Source of the DNA: Salibacterium aidingense DSM 18341
Lineage (GTDB): Bacteria > Bacillota > Bacilli > Bacillales > Marinococcaceae
Assembly (NCBI RefSeq): GCF_000429685.1
Contig: NZ_AUCI01000006.1
Coordinates: 62,001-126,000, forward strand
Direction: 5' to 3'
Length of the DNA stretch: 64,000 nucleotides
Both the position numbers and the translations under genes were made by a program. The notes under the pieces were generated by a model. The model searched no databases and was not told where the DNA came from. It saw only the letters and a list, made by a program, of their open reading frames with translations. Shown in pieces: positions 1 to 8,070 of this stretch (within the stretch, counting starts at the first letter, position 1; each line of letters starts with the position of its first letter).

Positions 1-263
1 TTTCTTTTTTTTACGTTTTTCAACCATTTTCTTAAAAACTTCTCACAAAACATGTCAACCAAGAGTATTTGGAGGACAGTCCTCCTCTTTGGCTTCCCGC
101 TAATCGGTTCAAAAGCTGATTTGGATAGCATTAAGGTGTTGGACTCTGCCATTCGTGACTTCCAACAATGCCTCCAGTGGTAAGAACAGCAATGCCACGC
201 AGTACTTATAGAAAAACGGCTGCTATGGCAAAAAGCGGGACGCCCTGTTTTTGCCATACAAAA
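1..263. other. Left-edge stretch without a recognised gene
   Basis: No convincing gene is seen here. A 43-codon frame opens with ATG at 52 and stops at 183, but it has no ribosome binding site and matches nothing I know. The stretch holds two inverted repeats. One is short, GGAGGA-CAG-TCCTCC, near 70-84. The other is long, with arms TATGGCAAAAA (224-234) and TTTTTGCCATA (248-258), and could end transcription on either strand. This could be the degraded tail of something lying left of the window. Confidence 0.4.
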
Positions 264-295
264 ACTCCCTTGCAGTTTAGGCCCTGCAAGGGAGT
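264..295 (-). terminator. Intrinsic terminator after sufA
   Basis: A perfect 12-bp stem has arms ACTCCCTTGCAG (264-275) and CTGCAAGGGAGT (284-295). Read on the minus strand it is followed by a T run. It sits just past the sufA stop codon. Confidence 0.85.
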
Positions 296-302
296 GTTCC
301 TA

Positions 303-656
303 TCAGCAATCTTCCGGTGTTCCGGTTTTTGTTGCTGTTTTGAATGAGCTGCCACAGCCGCAGTTTGCGATGGCGTTCGGGTTATCGATCGTAAATCCTC
401 CGCCCATCATATTCTGTTTATAGTCTATAACCACACCCTCCAAAACGTCGGCGCTTTCGTTATCAATAAGCACTTCCAGCCCGCTTTGTTCAATGATGTG
501 GTCTGTATCTTCCACTTCCGAATCAAATCCAAGTCCATAGGAAAGACCGGAACATCCTCCGCCCTTCACTCCGACACGGAGCTTGACGTTTTGGTCCTCT
601 TCTTCTTCCATCATCTTTTTCACTTGTGCAGCGGCGGCTTCTGTGACCGTGATCAT
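303..656 (-). CDS. sufA: SufA/HesB-type iron-sulfur cluster carrier (YutM)
   Basis: 117-residue A-type carrier protein that receives Fe-S clusters from a scaffold and passes them to apo-enzymes in the cytoplasm. The three conserved cluster cysteines are visible: C35 in GGGCSG and C99 and C101 in CGCG near the C-terminus. The frame is open further upstream, but the ATG at 656 is preceded by GAGGAGG at good spacing and gives the usual family length. It lies near dapF, as yutM does in B. subtilis. The suf operon itself is about 25 kb away in this window, and SufA is a plausible delivery partner for it (inference). Confidence 0.92.
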   Translation of the reverse strand: MITVTEAAAAQVKKMMEEEEDQNVKLRVGVKGGGCSGLSYGLGFDSEVEDTDHIIEQSGLEVLIDNESADVLEGVVIDYKQNMMGGGFTIDNPNAIANCGCGSSFKTATKTGTPEDC

Positions 657-733
657 CGGAAAACCTCCTCTTCCTCTAAATAATCCATCTGTCGGTTGCT
701 TTATTTTAAGTATATCGTTTTTTCCGTAAACGT

Positions 734-958
734 TCAAACAATCTGCCAATGTTTACGTGTTGGATAAATTTTTGAAGGAAACCCCTCTTGCTGTGACCGC
801 AAACCAAGCAGTCTGTTGTGTTCCTGGTCTACTTTCCGGCTGTAATGAAGAACTAATGGATGATGAAAACCGTGCGTCTGGGCAGCCTCCATCATTTTCT
901 TGCGGAGCGCTTCTAAGTGTTCTTCCTGCAAAGCATGAGATACTTTGTTGTCCCCCAT
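734..958 (-). CDS. Spo0E-like aspartyl-phosphate phosphatase
   Basis: 74-residue helical protein resembling the Spo0E family, which removes phosphate from Spo0A and so delays sporulation. The family pattern is seen as LRKKMMEAA, a G, then VLHYSRKVDQEHN. The signature usually written SQELD is SRKVD here, so the aspartate is kept but its neighbours differ. The start is ATG at 958 with GGGAGGG upstream. Several small paralogues are common in Bacillaceae, and I cannot say which response regulator is the target. It is transcribed toward sufA with a short gap and could share its transcript. Confidence 0.75.
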   Translation of the reverse strand: MGDNKVSHALQEEHLEALRKKMMEAAQTHGFHHPLVLHYSRKVDQEHNRLLGLRSQQEGFPSKIYPTRKHWQIV

Positions 959-1109
959 TACGTTCCCTCCCTTACAAGGGGTTCCTCCAACTGTATGTTG
1001 ATTGTTTCTATTCTACCTTTTTTTCCATAAAAAAACAATTGTTTTTTGTACCTGCTTTATTGTTTATAACTTCCAAACTCTCTTTTATTTCCTAATATCT
1101 AGTAGTATA

Positions 1110-2246
1110 ATGAAGCTGAATAAGGGGACAAAGGAGGCGGCTTTTATAAAACTTAAATCGGATCAAATGTCGGACATTGTGGAGAAAGTACAAGGCGGAG
1201 AAAGGCTTTCGTTTGAAGATGGAGTATATTTAATGAACTCTCATGATCTGCTGACCATTGGAGCACTGGCTGACAGCGTACGAGAGAAATGGAATGGAAA
1301 CCATGTTTATTTTATCCAAAACACTCATCTAAACTACACCAATGTCTGTTATCTTGATTGTAAGCTATGTGCCTTTGGAGTCAAACCCGGGGATTCTACA
1401 TCCTATTCCCTGAGTCTTCAGGAACTGGAACGAAAATTTATCGAGATGAAAGGAAAAGGCTACACAGAACTGCACATTGTCGGGGGAGTAAACCCCAGGC
1501 TCCCCTTCACGTATTATGAAGATATGATAGCATTGGCCAGGCACCACAATCCGGACATCCATATCCAAGCTTTTACAGCGGTGGAAATTGATTATCTCGC
1601 CCGTGTTGCCAGAATTTCTGTGGAAGAAACAATTGAAAGATTAAGAAAAGCTGGACTGGGCTCGATTCTCGGCGGCGGTGCCGAAATTTTCGACCCGGAA
1701 ATACGTCGTATCATCTCCGGACACAAAACCGAATCAGACCGCTGGTTTTATATTCATCGTCTCACTCATGATCTTGATATGAAGTCCAATGCCTCCATTT
1801 TATACGGCCACATAGAAAAACCGGAGCATGTCGTTGATCACTTCATCCGCCTTCGTGAACTGCAGGATGAAACAAATGGATTCAATGCCTTTTTTGGGTT
1901 TGCTTTTCAACCCGATAACACCCAGCTGGCAAAAGAATTTAATATCGAGCGCGACTCTACCGGCTGGTACGATTTAAAAGTACTGGCCGTGGCGAGACTT
2001 ATGCTTGATAATTTCCCACATATCCGGGCGTTTTGGATGCTTATAGGAAAAAAGCTGGCCCAGGTTTCTCTTCAATTCGGCGTGGATGATTTAGACGGTA
2101 CCGTCATGGAAGAACAAATTGTACATGCTGCTGGAAACCAGTCTTCCCAGATGGTTCCAAAACAATGGTTTATTGAAATGATTAAAGAAACTGGTAAAAT
2201 TCCCGCAGAACGTGATACGTTATATAATATTTTGCAGACCTACTAA
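1110..2246 (+). CDS. MqnE-like radical SAM enzyme, copy 1
   Basis: Radical SAM protein of the MqnE/CofH group. MqnE makes aminofutalosine, an early step of the futalosine menaquinone pathway. The 4Fe-4S motif is the CX3CX2C in CYLDCKLC. Also present are the family motifs GGGAEIF, NASILYGHIE and RELQDETNGF. The C-terminal half (HIRAFWMLIGKKLAQ, DDLDGTVMEE) fits MqnE better than MqnC. The start is unclear: ATG at 1110 has no ribosome binding site, whereas AAGGAGG at 1131-1137 is followed 8 bases later by ATA at 1146. Homology to copy 2 begins close to that point. It lies 24 bases before copy 2 (ATG at 2271), so they are probably co-transcribed. No mqnA, mqnC or mqnD is in the window, so a menaquinone role is inferred. 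Confidence 0.8.
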   Translation: MKLNKGTKEAAFIKLKSDQMSDIVEKVQGGERLSFEDGVYLMNSHDLLTIGALADSVREKWNGNHVYFIQNTHLNYTNVCYLDCKLCAFGVKPGDSTSYSLSLQELERKFIEMKGKGYTELHIVGGVNPRLPFTYYEDMIALARHHNPDIHIQAFTAVEIDYLARVARISVEETIERLRKAGLGSILGGGAEIFDPEIRRIISGHKTESDRWFYIHRLTHDLDMKSNASILYGHIEKPEHVVDHFIRLRELQDETNGFNAFFGFAFQPDNTQLAKEFNIERDSTGWYDLKVLAVARLMLDNFPHIRAFWMLIGKKLAQVSLQFGVDDLDGTVMEEQIVHAAGNQSSQMVPKQWFIEMIKETGKIPAERDTLYNILQTY

Positions 2247-2270
2247 TCGGCCCTGGAAAGGATGAATAGA

Positions 2271-3368
2271 ATGGCAGTAACATTAATGAAAGACGAAAAA
2301 ATGGAAGAAATCGCCGGCAAGGTCCAGCGGGAAGAACGTTTGTCGATCGAAGACGGGCTGTACCTGTACGACACAAGTGATCTTCTAACCATCGCCCAGC
2401 TGGCAGATCAGGTAAATGAGAAAAAAAGCGGGAAGAACGTTTATTTCATAGAAAATATGTACATTAATCCCACAAACGTCTGTGAGGCAAGCTGCAGCTT
2501 CTGCGGGTTTAAACGAAAGCCGGGAGAAGAAGGCGCCTACACCATGCACGAAGAAGAACTGCTGGAATATGTGGAAAAACGCTGGAACGATAATATTCAG
2601 GAGTTTCATATTGTCGGCGGCCATAATGTGGAAGTGGGATTTGAGTATTACCTCAATACAGTACGAACGTTAAAGAAACACTATCCTCAAGCAGCGGTCA
2701 AAGCCTATACCGCTGCCGAAATTGAATTTTTCGCCAGAATTTCGGGTCTTTCCATGAAAGAAGTACTGGAAGAACTGATGAAAGCAGGACTGGATACGCT
2801 ACCAGGCGGCGGAGCAGAAATACTTACGGAGAGGTACCGTTCCAAAATGAGCCCCGATAAAGCTTCTACCTATGAATGGCTTGAAGCTCATGAAACGGCT
2901 CATCAACTTGGAATGAAAACCCATGCCACCATGCTTTACGGCTCGATTGATTCCTTTGAGGAGCGGCTCATCCATATGGATCGTCTACGCCAGCTCCAGG
3001 ATAAAACGAACGGATTTATGGTGTTTATTCCTCTTGCCATGCAGCCTAGAAAAGTGAACGCCGGCTGGCATCAACGAACCTCGCCGTATGATGATATGCG
3101 GACCATCGCCATTTCCCGGCTGATGTTGGATAACTTTGATCATATTAAAGCATACTGGATTAATATCGGCGCACAGTTGACCCAAATGGCATTAACTTTT
3201 GGATCAGACGACATTCACGGTACCCTGATCGAAGAAAGAATTTCTCATTCTGTTGGTGCTTTGACCTCACAGGGGCTGACACGCAAAGAACTGATCCACC
3301 TCATCAAAGGAGCAAATAAACAGCCAGTGGAGCGCGATACGTTCTACAACATCATTAAAGAATATTAA
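2271..3368 (+). CDS. MqnE-like radical SAM enzyme, copy 2
   Basis: Second MqnE/CofH-type radical SAM protein, about 365 residues, a diverged paralogue of the gene just upstream. CEASCSFC supplies the CX3CX2C cluster motif. GGGAEIL, THATMLYGSI and the C-terminal HIKAYWINIG and DDIHGTLIEE motifs are conserved. It differs from copy 1 where typical MqnE has a PFxYY and FxPxN segment: here the text is VGFEYY and AMQPRKVN, so substrate contacts may differ. The start chosen is ATG 2271, 9 bases after GGAAAGG; ATG 2262 is the in-frame alternative. Whether the two copies do the same reaction cannot be told from sequence. Confidence 0.8.
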   Translation: MAVTLMKDEKMEEIAGKVQREERLSIEDGLYLYDTSDLLTIAQLADQVNEKKSGKNVYFIENMYINPTNVCEASCSFCGFKRKPGEEGAYTMHEEELLEYVEKRWNDNIQEFHIVGGHNVEVGFEYYLNTVRTLKKHYPQAAVKAYTAAEIEFFARISGLSMKEVLEELMKAGLDTLPGGGAEILTERYRSKMSPDKASTYEWLEAHETAHQLGMKTHATMLYGSIDSFEERLIHMDRLRQLQDKTNGFMVFIPLAMQPRKVNAGWHQRTSPYDDMRTIAISRLMLDNFDHIKAYWINIGAQLTQMALTFGSDDIHGTLIEERISHSVGALTSQGLTRKELIHLIKGANKQPVERDTFYNIIKEY

Positions 3369-3408
3369 AAAAAAGGAGTTTGAGCGATATCCGCCCAGAC
3401 TCCTTTTT
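3367..3408. terminator. Bidirectional terminator between mqnE-like pair and dapF
   Basis: Stem AAAAAGGAGT paired with ACTCCTTTTT, extended by imperfect pairing toward the loop. It has A and T runs on both sides and lies between convergent genes, so it can serve both strands. Confidence 0.8.
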
Positions 3409-3437
3409 CAATGATACAAAATCCCGGCCTACGGTTC

Positions 3438-4286
3438 TCACTGGTATGTTCCAGAACAAATCGTCTCCGCCGGTCCTTTCATCCACACCTTGCCATCTTC
3501 CGCCCATCTGATGCGTAAATCGCCGCCTTCCAGGTGAACAATGACCTCGATTCCCATTTGGCTCCTGCCGGTCAACACGGCGGCTGCTACAGCAGCGCAG
3601 GCTCCTGTTCCACATGCCTGCGTCACCCCGGAGCCTCTTTCCCATACCCGAAAATTCATCTCGTTTTCTGTGATCATTTGTACAAATTCAATATTGGCCC
3701 GTTCTGGAAACATATCATGCGTTTCCAATATCGGACCCGCTGTAGTCACGGGAGCATCCGCGATATCTTTTTCAAATAGTACCGCATGCGGATTTCCCAT
3801 AGATACAGTGGTCACAAGAAACGTTTCCCCTCGAACCAGCACCGGCTCTTCCACCGTACGGGAATCAGGTTCTCCTTTCATAGGCAGTTCCCCTTTCAGC
3901 AGCCGTGGTTCTCCCATGTCTACAGTCACATTTGTTACCACACCTGCAGAGGGATCCACTTCCAATAACGCCGTTACTTTCCCGCCCAGGGTTTCTACTG
4001 AAACCGTAGTGGCAGAAACAATATTTTTCTCATAGGCCAGTTTCACGGCACATCGTATCCCGTTACCGCAGTTTTTCGCCTCTGACCCATCAGCATTAAA
4101 TATTCTCATTTGTATATCCTCTGTTTTAGAAGGTCCTATTAAAATCAGGCCGTCCGACCCAATGCCTGTGTTTTTATCGGCTACTGCCTGAGCCAGGGAA
4201 GGAAGGTGTTTCTCCTCCAGGGACTCTTCAAATAAATCTACGTAAATATAACTGTTCCCCAGCCCATGCATTTTTGTAAAATTCAC
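3438..4286 (-). CDS. dapF: Diaminopimelate epimerase
   Basis: 282-residue cytoplasmic enzyme converting LL- to meso-diaminopimelate for lysine and cell-wall synthesis. The two catalytic cysteines are visible: C73 in NCGNG and C225 in TQACGTG, each within a half of the two-domain fold. The N-terminus MNFTKMHGLGN is typical. The start is ATG 4286 with AAGGAGG upstream. It lies 12 bases downstream of a small cysteine-containing gene on the same strand. Gene order near sufA and yuzB matches B. subtilis. Confidence 0.96.
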   Translation of the reverse strand: MNFTKMHGLGNSYIYVDLFEESLEEKHLPSLAQAVADKNTGIGSDGLILIGPSKTEDIQMRIFNADGSEAKNCGNGIRCAVKLAYEKNIVSATTVSVETLGGKVTALLEVDPSAGVVTNVTVDMGEPRLLKGELPMKGEPDSRTVEEPVLVRGETFLVTTVSMGNPHAVLFEKDIADAPVTTAGPILETHDMFPERANIEFVQMITENEMNFRVWERGSGVTQACGTGACAAVAAAVLTGRSQMGIEVIVHLEGGDLRIRWAEDGKVWMKGPAETICSGTYQ

Positions 4287-4298
4287 ATTGTTTCCTCC

Positions 4299-4538
4299 TT
4301 ACTTGCGCAGCGGTTCTGTTGTCCAGAAATAGTCGTCGTCTGCATCTATTATTATCATACTGGCATGGCAGCATGGCATAACCAGCCTTGTTTTCACACT
4401 ATCTTTCGCCTGTTGCAAATGTTTTTCCTTCATATGCGTTAATACATGGGTTTCCCTGCAGTACGGACATTCCTCAATATAAATGTCTTCTCCCATCTTT
4501 TCATAAGGCCATGTATTCTCAAATGGGATATATTTCAT
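4299..4538 (-). CDS. Small cysteine-containing hypothetical protein
   Basis: 79-residue soluble protein of unknown function. It has a CPYC pair (about residues 24-27) and a CCH group (56-58), an arrangement that could bind zinc or form a ribbon, plus histidines between them. The C-terminal part is acidic (DADDDYF). The start at ATG 4538 follows GGGAGGG at a somewhat long spacing. It is just upstream of dapF on the same strand and probably co-transcribed. I do not recognise a named family. Confidence 0.65.
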   Translation of the reverse strand: MKYIPFENTWPYEKMGEDIYIEECPYCRETHVLTHMKEKHLQQAKDSVKTRLVMPCCHASMIIIDADDDYFWTTEPLRK

Positions 4539-4567
4539 AACCTGGGCGCCCTCCCTCTTCGAGATAA

Positions 4568-4613
4568 ACGAGGCTGCTTTAAAACAGGGTTCTCCTTCTG
4601 TTCAAAAGCAGCC
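4568..4613 (-). terminator. Hairpin after yuzB
   Basis: Inverted repeat GAGGCTGCTTT paired with AAAAGCAGCCTC about 10 bases past the yuzB stop. The following T run is weak, so termination may be partial and allow read-through into the 4299-4538 and dapF genes. Confidence 0.6.
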
Positions 4614-4623
4614 TCATCCTTTA

Positions 4624-4860
4624 TTAGAACATTGGATTTTCTTCCAAGTGCTGATATATATTACTAACAAGTTCTTGCGCGTCGTCTCCTTCGACTACTT
4701 CTCCATTTACCAGCGCATACATCGTCATGGCACACTGTGCGCAGTTTCCAAGACAGCCGTATTCGATGATATCGAGGTTTGGATCTTTTTCCAATTCCTC
4801 CATTGCTTTCTGGGATCCGCTTGCCAGATTACTAAGGCAAAATTCTATAATCGGCCTCAT
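4624..4860 (-). CDS. yuzB: YuzB family protein (DUF1450)
   Basis: 78-residue member of the YuzB/UPF0349 family. Four cysteines stand out: C8 in EFC, then C36, C40 and C43 in CLGNCAQC. This layout suggests metal or Fe-S binding on a thioredoxin-like fold, but the function is unknown (inference). The ATG at 4860 follows GAAGGTG and matches the family N-terminus; a GTG at 4869 is in frame but lacks a good ribosome binding site. It is divergent from the TetR-NADH dehydrogenase gene. Position next to a yutJ homologue is the same as in B. subtilis. Confidence 0.85.
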   Translation of the reverse strand: MRPIIEFCLSNLASGSQKAMEELEKDPNLDIIEYGCLGNCAQCAMTMYALVNGEVVEGDDAQELVSNIYQHLEENPMF

Positions 4861-4951
4861 GGCATTCACCTTCTTTATGATTCTCTCAATAAATCCTATC
4901 GTTGCAGTGTTAATTAGTCAACCTGTATGCTTTGATAAACATAATCGTTCA

Positions 4952-4980
4952 TTGTATTTTTGTCATTACATCGTTATAAT
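4952..4980 (+). promoter_or_regulatory. Sigma-A-like promoter of the TetR-yutJ gene
   Basis: TTGTAT (4952-4957) and TATAAT (4975-4980) are separated by exactly 17 bases. The predicted start of transcription is near 4987, inside the palindrome described next. Confidence 0.65.
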
Positions 4981-4986
4981 TTGAAG

Positions 4987-4998
4987 TGACCGAGGTCA
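4987..4998 (+). promoter_or_regulatory. Candidate TetR operator
   Basis: The perfect palindrome TGACC-GA-GGTCA lies directly over the predicted transcription start, 7 bases after the -10 box. TetR-family proteins usually bind such short palindromes near their own promoter, so autoregulation by the downstream TetR domain is likely (inference). Confidence 0.55.
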
Positions 4999-5041
4999 TT
5001 TTTCTTCCCCTGTAAGCCTAAGAAATCCGGAGTGGATATCA

Positions 5042-6682
5042 TTGAACCGAAATGAAAAAAAGCAGCAGACAAGGGAAAAGATATTACATACCGCTGTGGA
5101 TCTTTTTCGACGGAACGGGTTTGACAGTACAACCGTTCAGGAAATCACGGAAGCCGCCCAGATTGCTAAAGGAACTTTTTTTAACTATTTTCCAACCAAA
5201 GAATCCCTGATGCAGACGTTGGCCGAGGACCGCCTCCATCAGGTGGAGCATTATATCAGCAGGTACGGGTTGAAACGTCTGCCTTTGCTTTCAAAGCTCC
5301 GGGCCTATTTCAGTTATTTTTTGGGAGAGTATGAGGTGAACCGGGAATTAACAAAACGGGCATGGCAGCATGTTGTGGAAAAGGATTCTTATCTTCCGGA
5401 AAAATGGGAAGAACTATTGAAAGATGGCATCGAACGAGGGGAAGTGGCGCCCGGTACCTCTGTAACCATATGGGCGGATATCATTAACAGTCATTTTTAT
5501 TACGTCTTGGCTGCATGCAGCGAGGAAACAAGAGATGCGTTTCTCGATCAATTAATGTTCATATTGCACACGAGCCTGCAAAGTATTTTAACACAAAGGG
5601 GACATCGCATGATGAAAAAACTAGTTGTATTAGGCGGAGGCTACGGCGGCATGCGGATTTTGCAGAAAATGCTTCCCAGCGAGCTTCCGGACGATGTAGA
5701 TCTCATCCTCATCGATAAACTCCCGTATCATTGTCTGAAAACGGAATATTACGCCCTTGCCGCCGGGACAGAATCAGATCATGAAGTCCGGGTCCCGTTT
5801 CCTAAAGAAGAGAGGCTTACCCTTCATTTTGGCACCGTTGACAGTATTGATAAAGATAATCAGCTTGTCCATCTTCGCGGAGAGGATCCCATTTCCTATG
5901 ATTACCTCATCATCGGACTGGGGTGTGAGGATAAATATCATGGAGTCCCTGGAGCGGACACCTACACGTACAGTATTCAAAGTATGGAGAAAACAAGAAG
6001 AACGTATGAGGCCCTCAACAACCTCCCGCCTAATTCTGTCGTCTCCGTCGTAGGAGCCGGACTGAGCGGGGTGGAACTTTCCAGTGAACTTCGGGAAAGC
6101 AGGGACGACTTGTACATCCGTTTATTCGACCGCGGGGAAACGATTTTACCGATGTTCCCAAAACGGCTCAGCAATTATGTACAGAATTGGTTTGAAAAGC
6201 ATGAAGTAGATGTCATCAGTAATTCTGATATAACCAAAGTGGAACCAGACGGTTTATATAACCACGAAGAATTTATCCCCTCGGATGCTATCATCTGGAC
6301 TGCCGGCATCCAGCCGAATAAAGTGGTGCGGGAGCTGGATGTGGAGAAAGACGACAAAGGACGAATCCTTTTAACGAACCATCACCATCTGCCGGAAGAC
6401 GAAAATGTCTTTGTCGTCGGCGACTGTGCAAGTCTGCCCCATGCTCCCAGTGCTCAGCTTGCTGAAGGCCAGGCCGAACAAATTGCAACGGTTCTCAAAA
6501 AAAGATGGAGAGGAGAAGAACTTCCTAATCGTTTTCCTCCGATTAAATTGAAAGGTGTTCTCGGATCTCTGGGCAAGAAACACGGATTTGGGGTCATGGG
6601 GGATACCGCCTTGACCGGACGGGTAGCCCGTTTGTTAAAAAGCGGAGTATTATGGATGTATAAGCACCATTCCGGTGTATAA
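5042..6682 (+). CDS. TetR regulator in one frame with YutJ-type NADH dehydrogenase
   Basis: One open frame of 546 codons joins two complete proteins. Residues 1-189 are a whole TetR regulator: an N-terminal helix-turn-helix (TVQEITEAAQIAKGTFFNYF, about 33-52) and a helical ligand domain. Residues 190-546 are a full-length YutJ-like type II NADH dehydrogenase, an FAD enzyme feeding electrons to quinone. Its dinucleotide motifs are GGGYGG near the junction and GAGLSG midway, with GDCASLPHAPSAQ and the C-terminal GVLWMYKHH. There is no stop between the parts. An internal AAAGGGGA precedes ATGATG at 5609 and 5612, so free dehydrogenase could also be made. The gene start is TTG 5042, 9 bases after GGAG. 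B. subtilis YutJ, as I recall it, begins at the internal methionine. Confidence 0.85.
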   Translation: MNRNEKKQQTREKILHTAVDLFRRNGFDSTTVQEITEAAQIAKGTFFNYFPTKESLMQTLAEDRLHQVEHYISRYGLKRLPLLSKLRAYFSYFLGEYEVNRELTKRAWQHVVEKDSYLPEKWEELLKDGIERGEVAPGTSVTIWADIINSHFYYVLAACSEETRDAFLDQLMFILHTSLQSILTQRGHRMMKKLVVLGGGYGGMRILQKMLPSELPDDVDLILIDKLPYHCLKTEYYALAAGTESDHEVRVPFPKEERLTLHFGTVDSIDKDNQLVHLRGEDPISYDYLIIGLGCEDKYHGVPGADTYTYSIQSMEKTRRTYEALNNLPPNSVVSVVGAGLSGVELSSELRESRDDLYIRLFDRGETILPMFPKRLSNYVQNWFEKHEVDVISNSDITKVEPDGLYNHEEFIPSDAIIWTAGIQPNKVVRELDVEKDDKGRILLTNHHHLPEDENVFVVGDCASLPHAPSAQLAEGQAEQIATVLKKRWRGEELPNRFPPIKLKGVLGSLGKKHGFGVMGDTALTGRVARLLKSGVLWMYKHHSGV

Positions 6683-6713
6683 AAAGAAGCATTATTTTAG
6701 GAACCTGTCTTGG

Positions 6714-6743
6714 TTGTCACCGCCGGGTAATTCATAGTAGAAT
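6714..6743 (+). promoter_or_regulatory. Possible promoter of the nifU-like gene
   Basis: TTGTCA (6714-6719) and TAGAAT (6738-6743) with an 18-base spacer, about 50 bases before the start codon. Confidence 0.45.
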
Positions 6744-6795
6744 AAAAAATAAGCCTTGTGATTTGTAAAGGTTATAAGAAAGGAGAGATCAGATC

Positions 6796-7038
6796 ATGCC
6801 GCAAACGACTGAAGATATGTATGCGCAAGTAAATGAAGTCCTTGAAAAGCTTCGCCCGTTTTTACTTCGTGACGGCGGGGACGTTGAATTAGTGGATGTA
6901 GAAGATGGCATTGTAAAGGTTCGACTCATGGGAGCATGCGGTTCCTGCCCATCCTCCACCATTACATTAAAAGCTGGAATCGAGCGCGCTCTGCTGGAAG
7001 AAGTTCCAGGCGTTGTCGAACTGGAGCAGGTATTTTAA
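6796..7038 (+). CDS. yutI: NifU-like Fe-S scaffold or carrier (YutI)
   Basis: 80-residue single-domain protein corresponding to the C-terminal domain of NifU. The CX2C motif is CGSC at residues 48-51, which holds a 4Fe-4S cluster between two subunits, and [17 protein letters not shown] is the family N-terminal signature. It probably delivers clusters rather than building them (family knowledge). The start ATG 6796 follows AAAGGAGAG. It has its own likely promoter and a strong terminator, so it is probably monocistronic. Confidence 0.92.
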   Translation: MPQTTEDMYAQVNEVLEKLRPFLLRDGGDVELVDVEDGIVKVRLMGACGSCPSSTITLKAGIERALLEEVPGVVELEQVF

Positions 7039-7050
7039 TAAATGCAGAAC

Positions 7051-7087
7051 AAAAACGGAGCTTGGGAGATATCCAAGCTCCGTTTTT
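7051..7087. terminator. Bidirectional terminator between yutI and thrB
   Basis: A perfect 15-bp stem AAAAACGGAGCTTGG / CCAAGCTCCGTTTTT with a 7-base loop, lying between convergent genes. Confidence 0.9.
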
Positions 7088-7140
7088 ATTTTAAAAAAGG
7101 GAAATTAAATAGCTGCCCCTTTATTACTCCTTTTGAAAAG

Positions 7141-8070
7141 TTACAAACTCATACCGCTGTTCTCTGTCACTTTTGTATACCTGGTATATGCGCCAAAGGC
7201 GGAGGGTTTGGCAGTCTGGACGTCAAAATCAGGGAAATCAAGCTGCAGGTTCTTGCGAATCGTTTCCCCGGTTCCACGGGGAGCCAGACACATCACCGTC
7301 GGGCCTGCTCCGCTCAAGGCTGCTCCATAAGCACCATAATCCCGAACGTTATCCATAATATCTATAAGGCCGGGAACGAGCTTGGCCCGGTAAGGGTGAT
7401 GGAAAACATCCCGTCCCATCATTTTCCCGGCCAGTTCCCAGTCTTCTTTTAATAGAGCGGCAATTAATACATTGCTTACAGAACTGCCCCGGATCGCTTG
7501 ATGGTATTCCACCTGCTCCGGGAGAATTCCTCTGGCTTTTTTCGTCATCAGTTCCTTCTCCGGAACAGCCATGACCAGATCAACCTCAGGCACGCCGCAG
7601 TGTACCATGTTCGTATCTTCTTCCGAATGGGTCCCAACGATTAAACCGCCGTACAAACAAGGGCCAACATTATCGGGATGGCCCTCCCAAAGGCTTGCAA
7701 ATCTTAACTTCTCTTCTTTCGATAAGGAAGGCCCTGTTAACTGATCCGCCAATTCCACAGCAGCGATGATAGCTGCAGCACTGCTGCCTAATCCCCGCGC
7801 AAGTGGAATATCGCTGGTCATCTTAATGGTACAGGGCGAAAGCTCTGTTCCAAGCTGTCTGGCAAGTTCTTCGGCTACAATATAAACAAGATTTTCCTTC
7901 CCTGACGGAATCCCGTCTAATGCGTGGGAATTGGAAGAAAAATGCCATTCCGATGATGGTTCTGCTTCCAGGGTCAGGTAGCGGTCCACCGCCAGGCCGA
8001 TCGAATCAAAACCCGGACCTAGATTGGCTGAACTTGCCGGAACCGTGATGACCATCTTCTCATCTTCCAC
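7141..8070 (-). CDS. thrB: Homoserine kinase
   Basis: 309-residue GHMP-family kinase that phosphorylates homoserine with ATP in threonine synthesis. Motif 1 is [12 protein letters not shown] and the ATP loop is [12 protein letters not shown]; the C-terminal GAGPTVM motif is present. The start is GTG 8070, 8 bases after AAGGAGG, and overlaps the end of thrC by 11 bases, indicating translational coupling. It is the last gene of hom-thrC-thrB. Confidence 0.96.
   Translation of the reverse strand: MEDEKMVITVPASSANLGPGFDSIGLAVDRYLTLEAEPSSEWHFSSNSHALDGIPSGKENLVYIVAEELARQLGTELSPCTIKMTSDIPLARGLGSSAAAIIAAVELADQLTGPSLSKEEKLRFASLWEGHPDNVGPCLYGGLIVGTHSEEDTNMVHCGVPEVDLVMAVPEKELMTKKARGILPEQVEYHQAIRGSSVSNVLIAALLKEDWELAGKMMGRDVFHHPYRAKLVPGLIDIMDNVRDYGAYGAALSGAGPTVMCLAPRGTGETIRKNLQLDFPDFDVQTAKPSAFGAYTRYTKVTENSGMSL

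Noticed and set aside
52-183. 43-codon frame at the left edge
   Set aside because: No ribosome binding site and no recognisable family.
3541-4035. 164-codon plus-strand frame opposite dapF
   Set aside because: Serine/threonine-rich antisense shadow of a clear dapF; no ribosome binding site.
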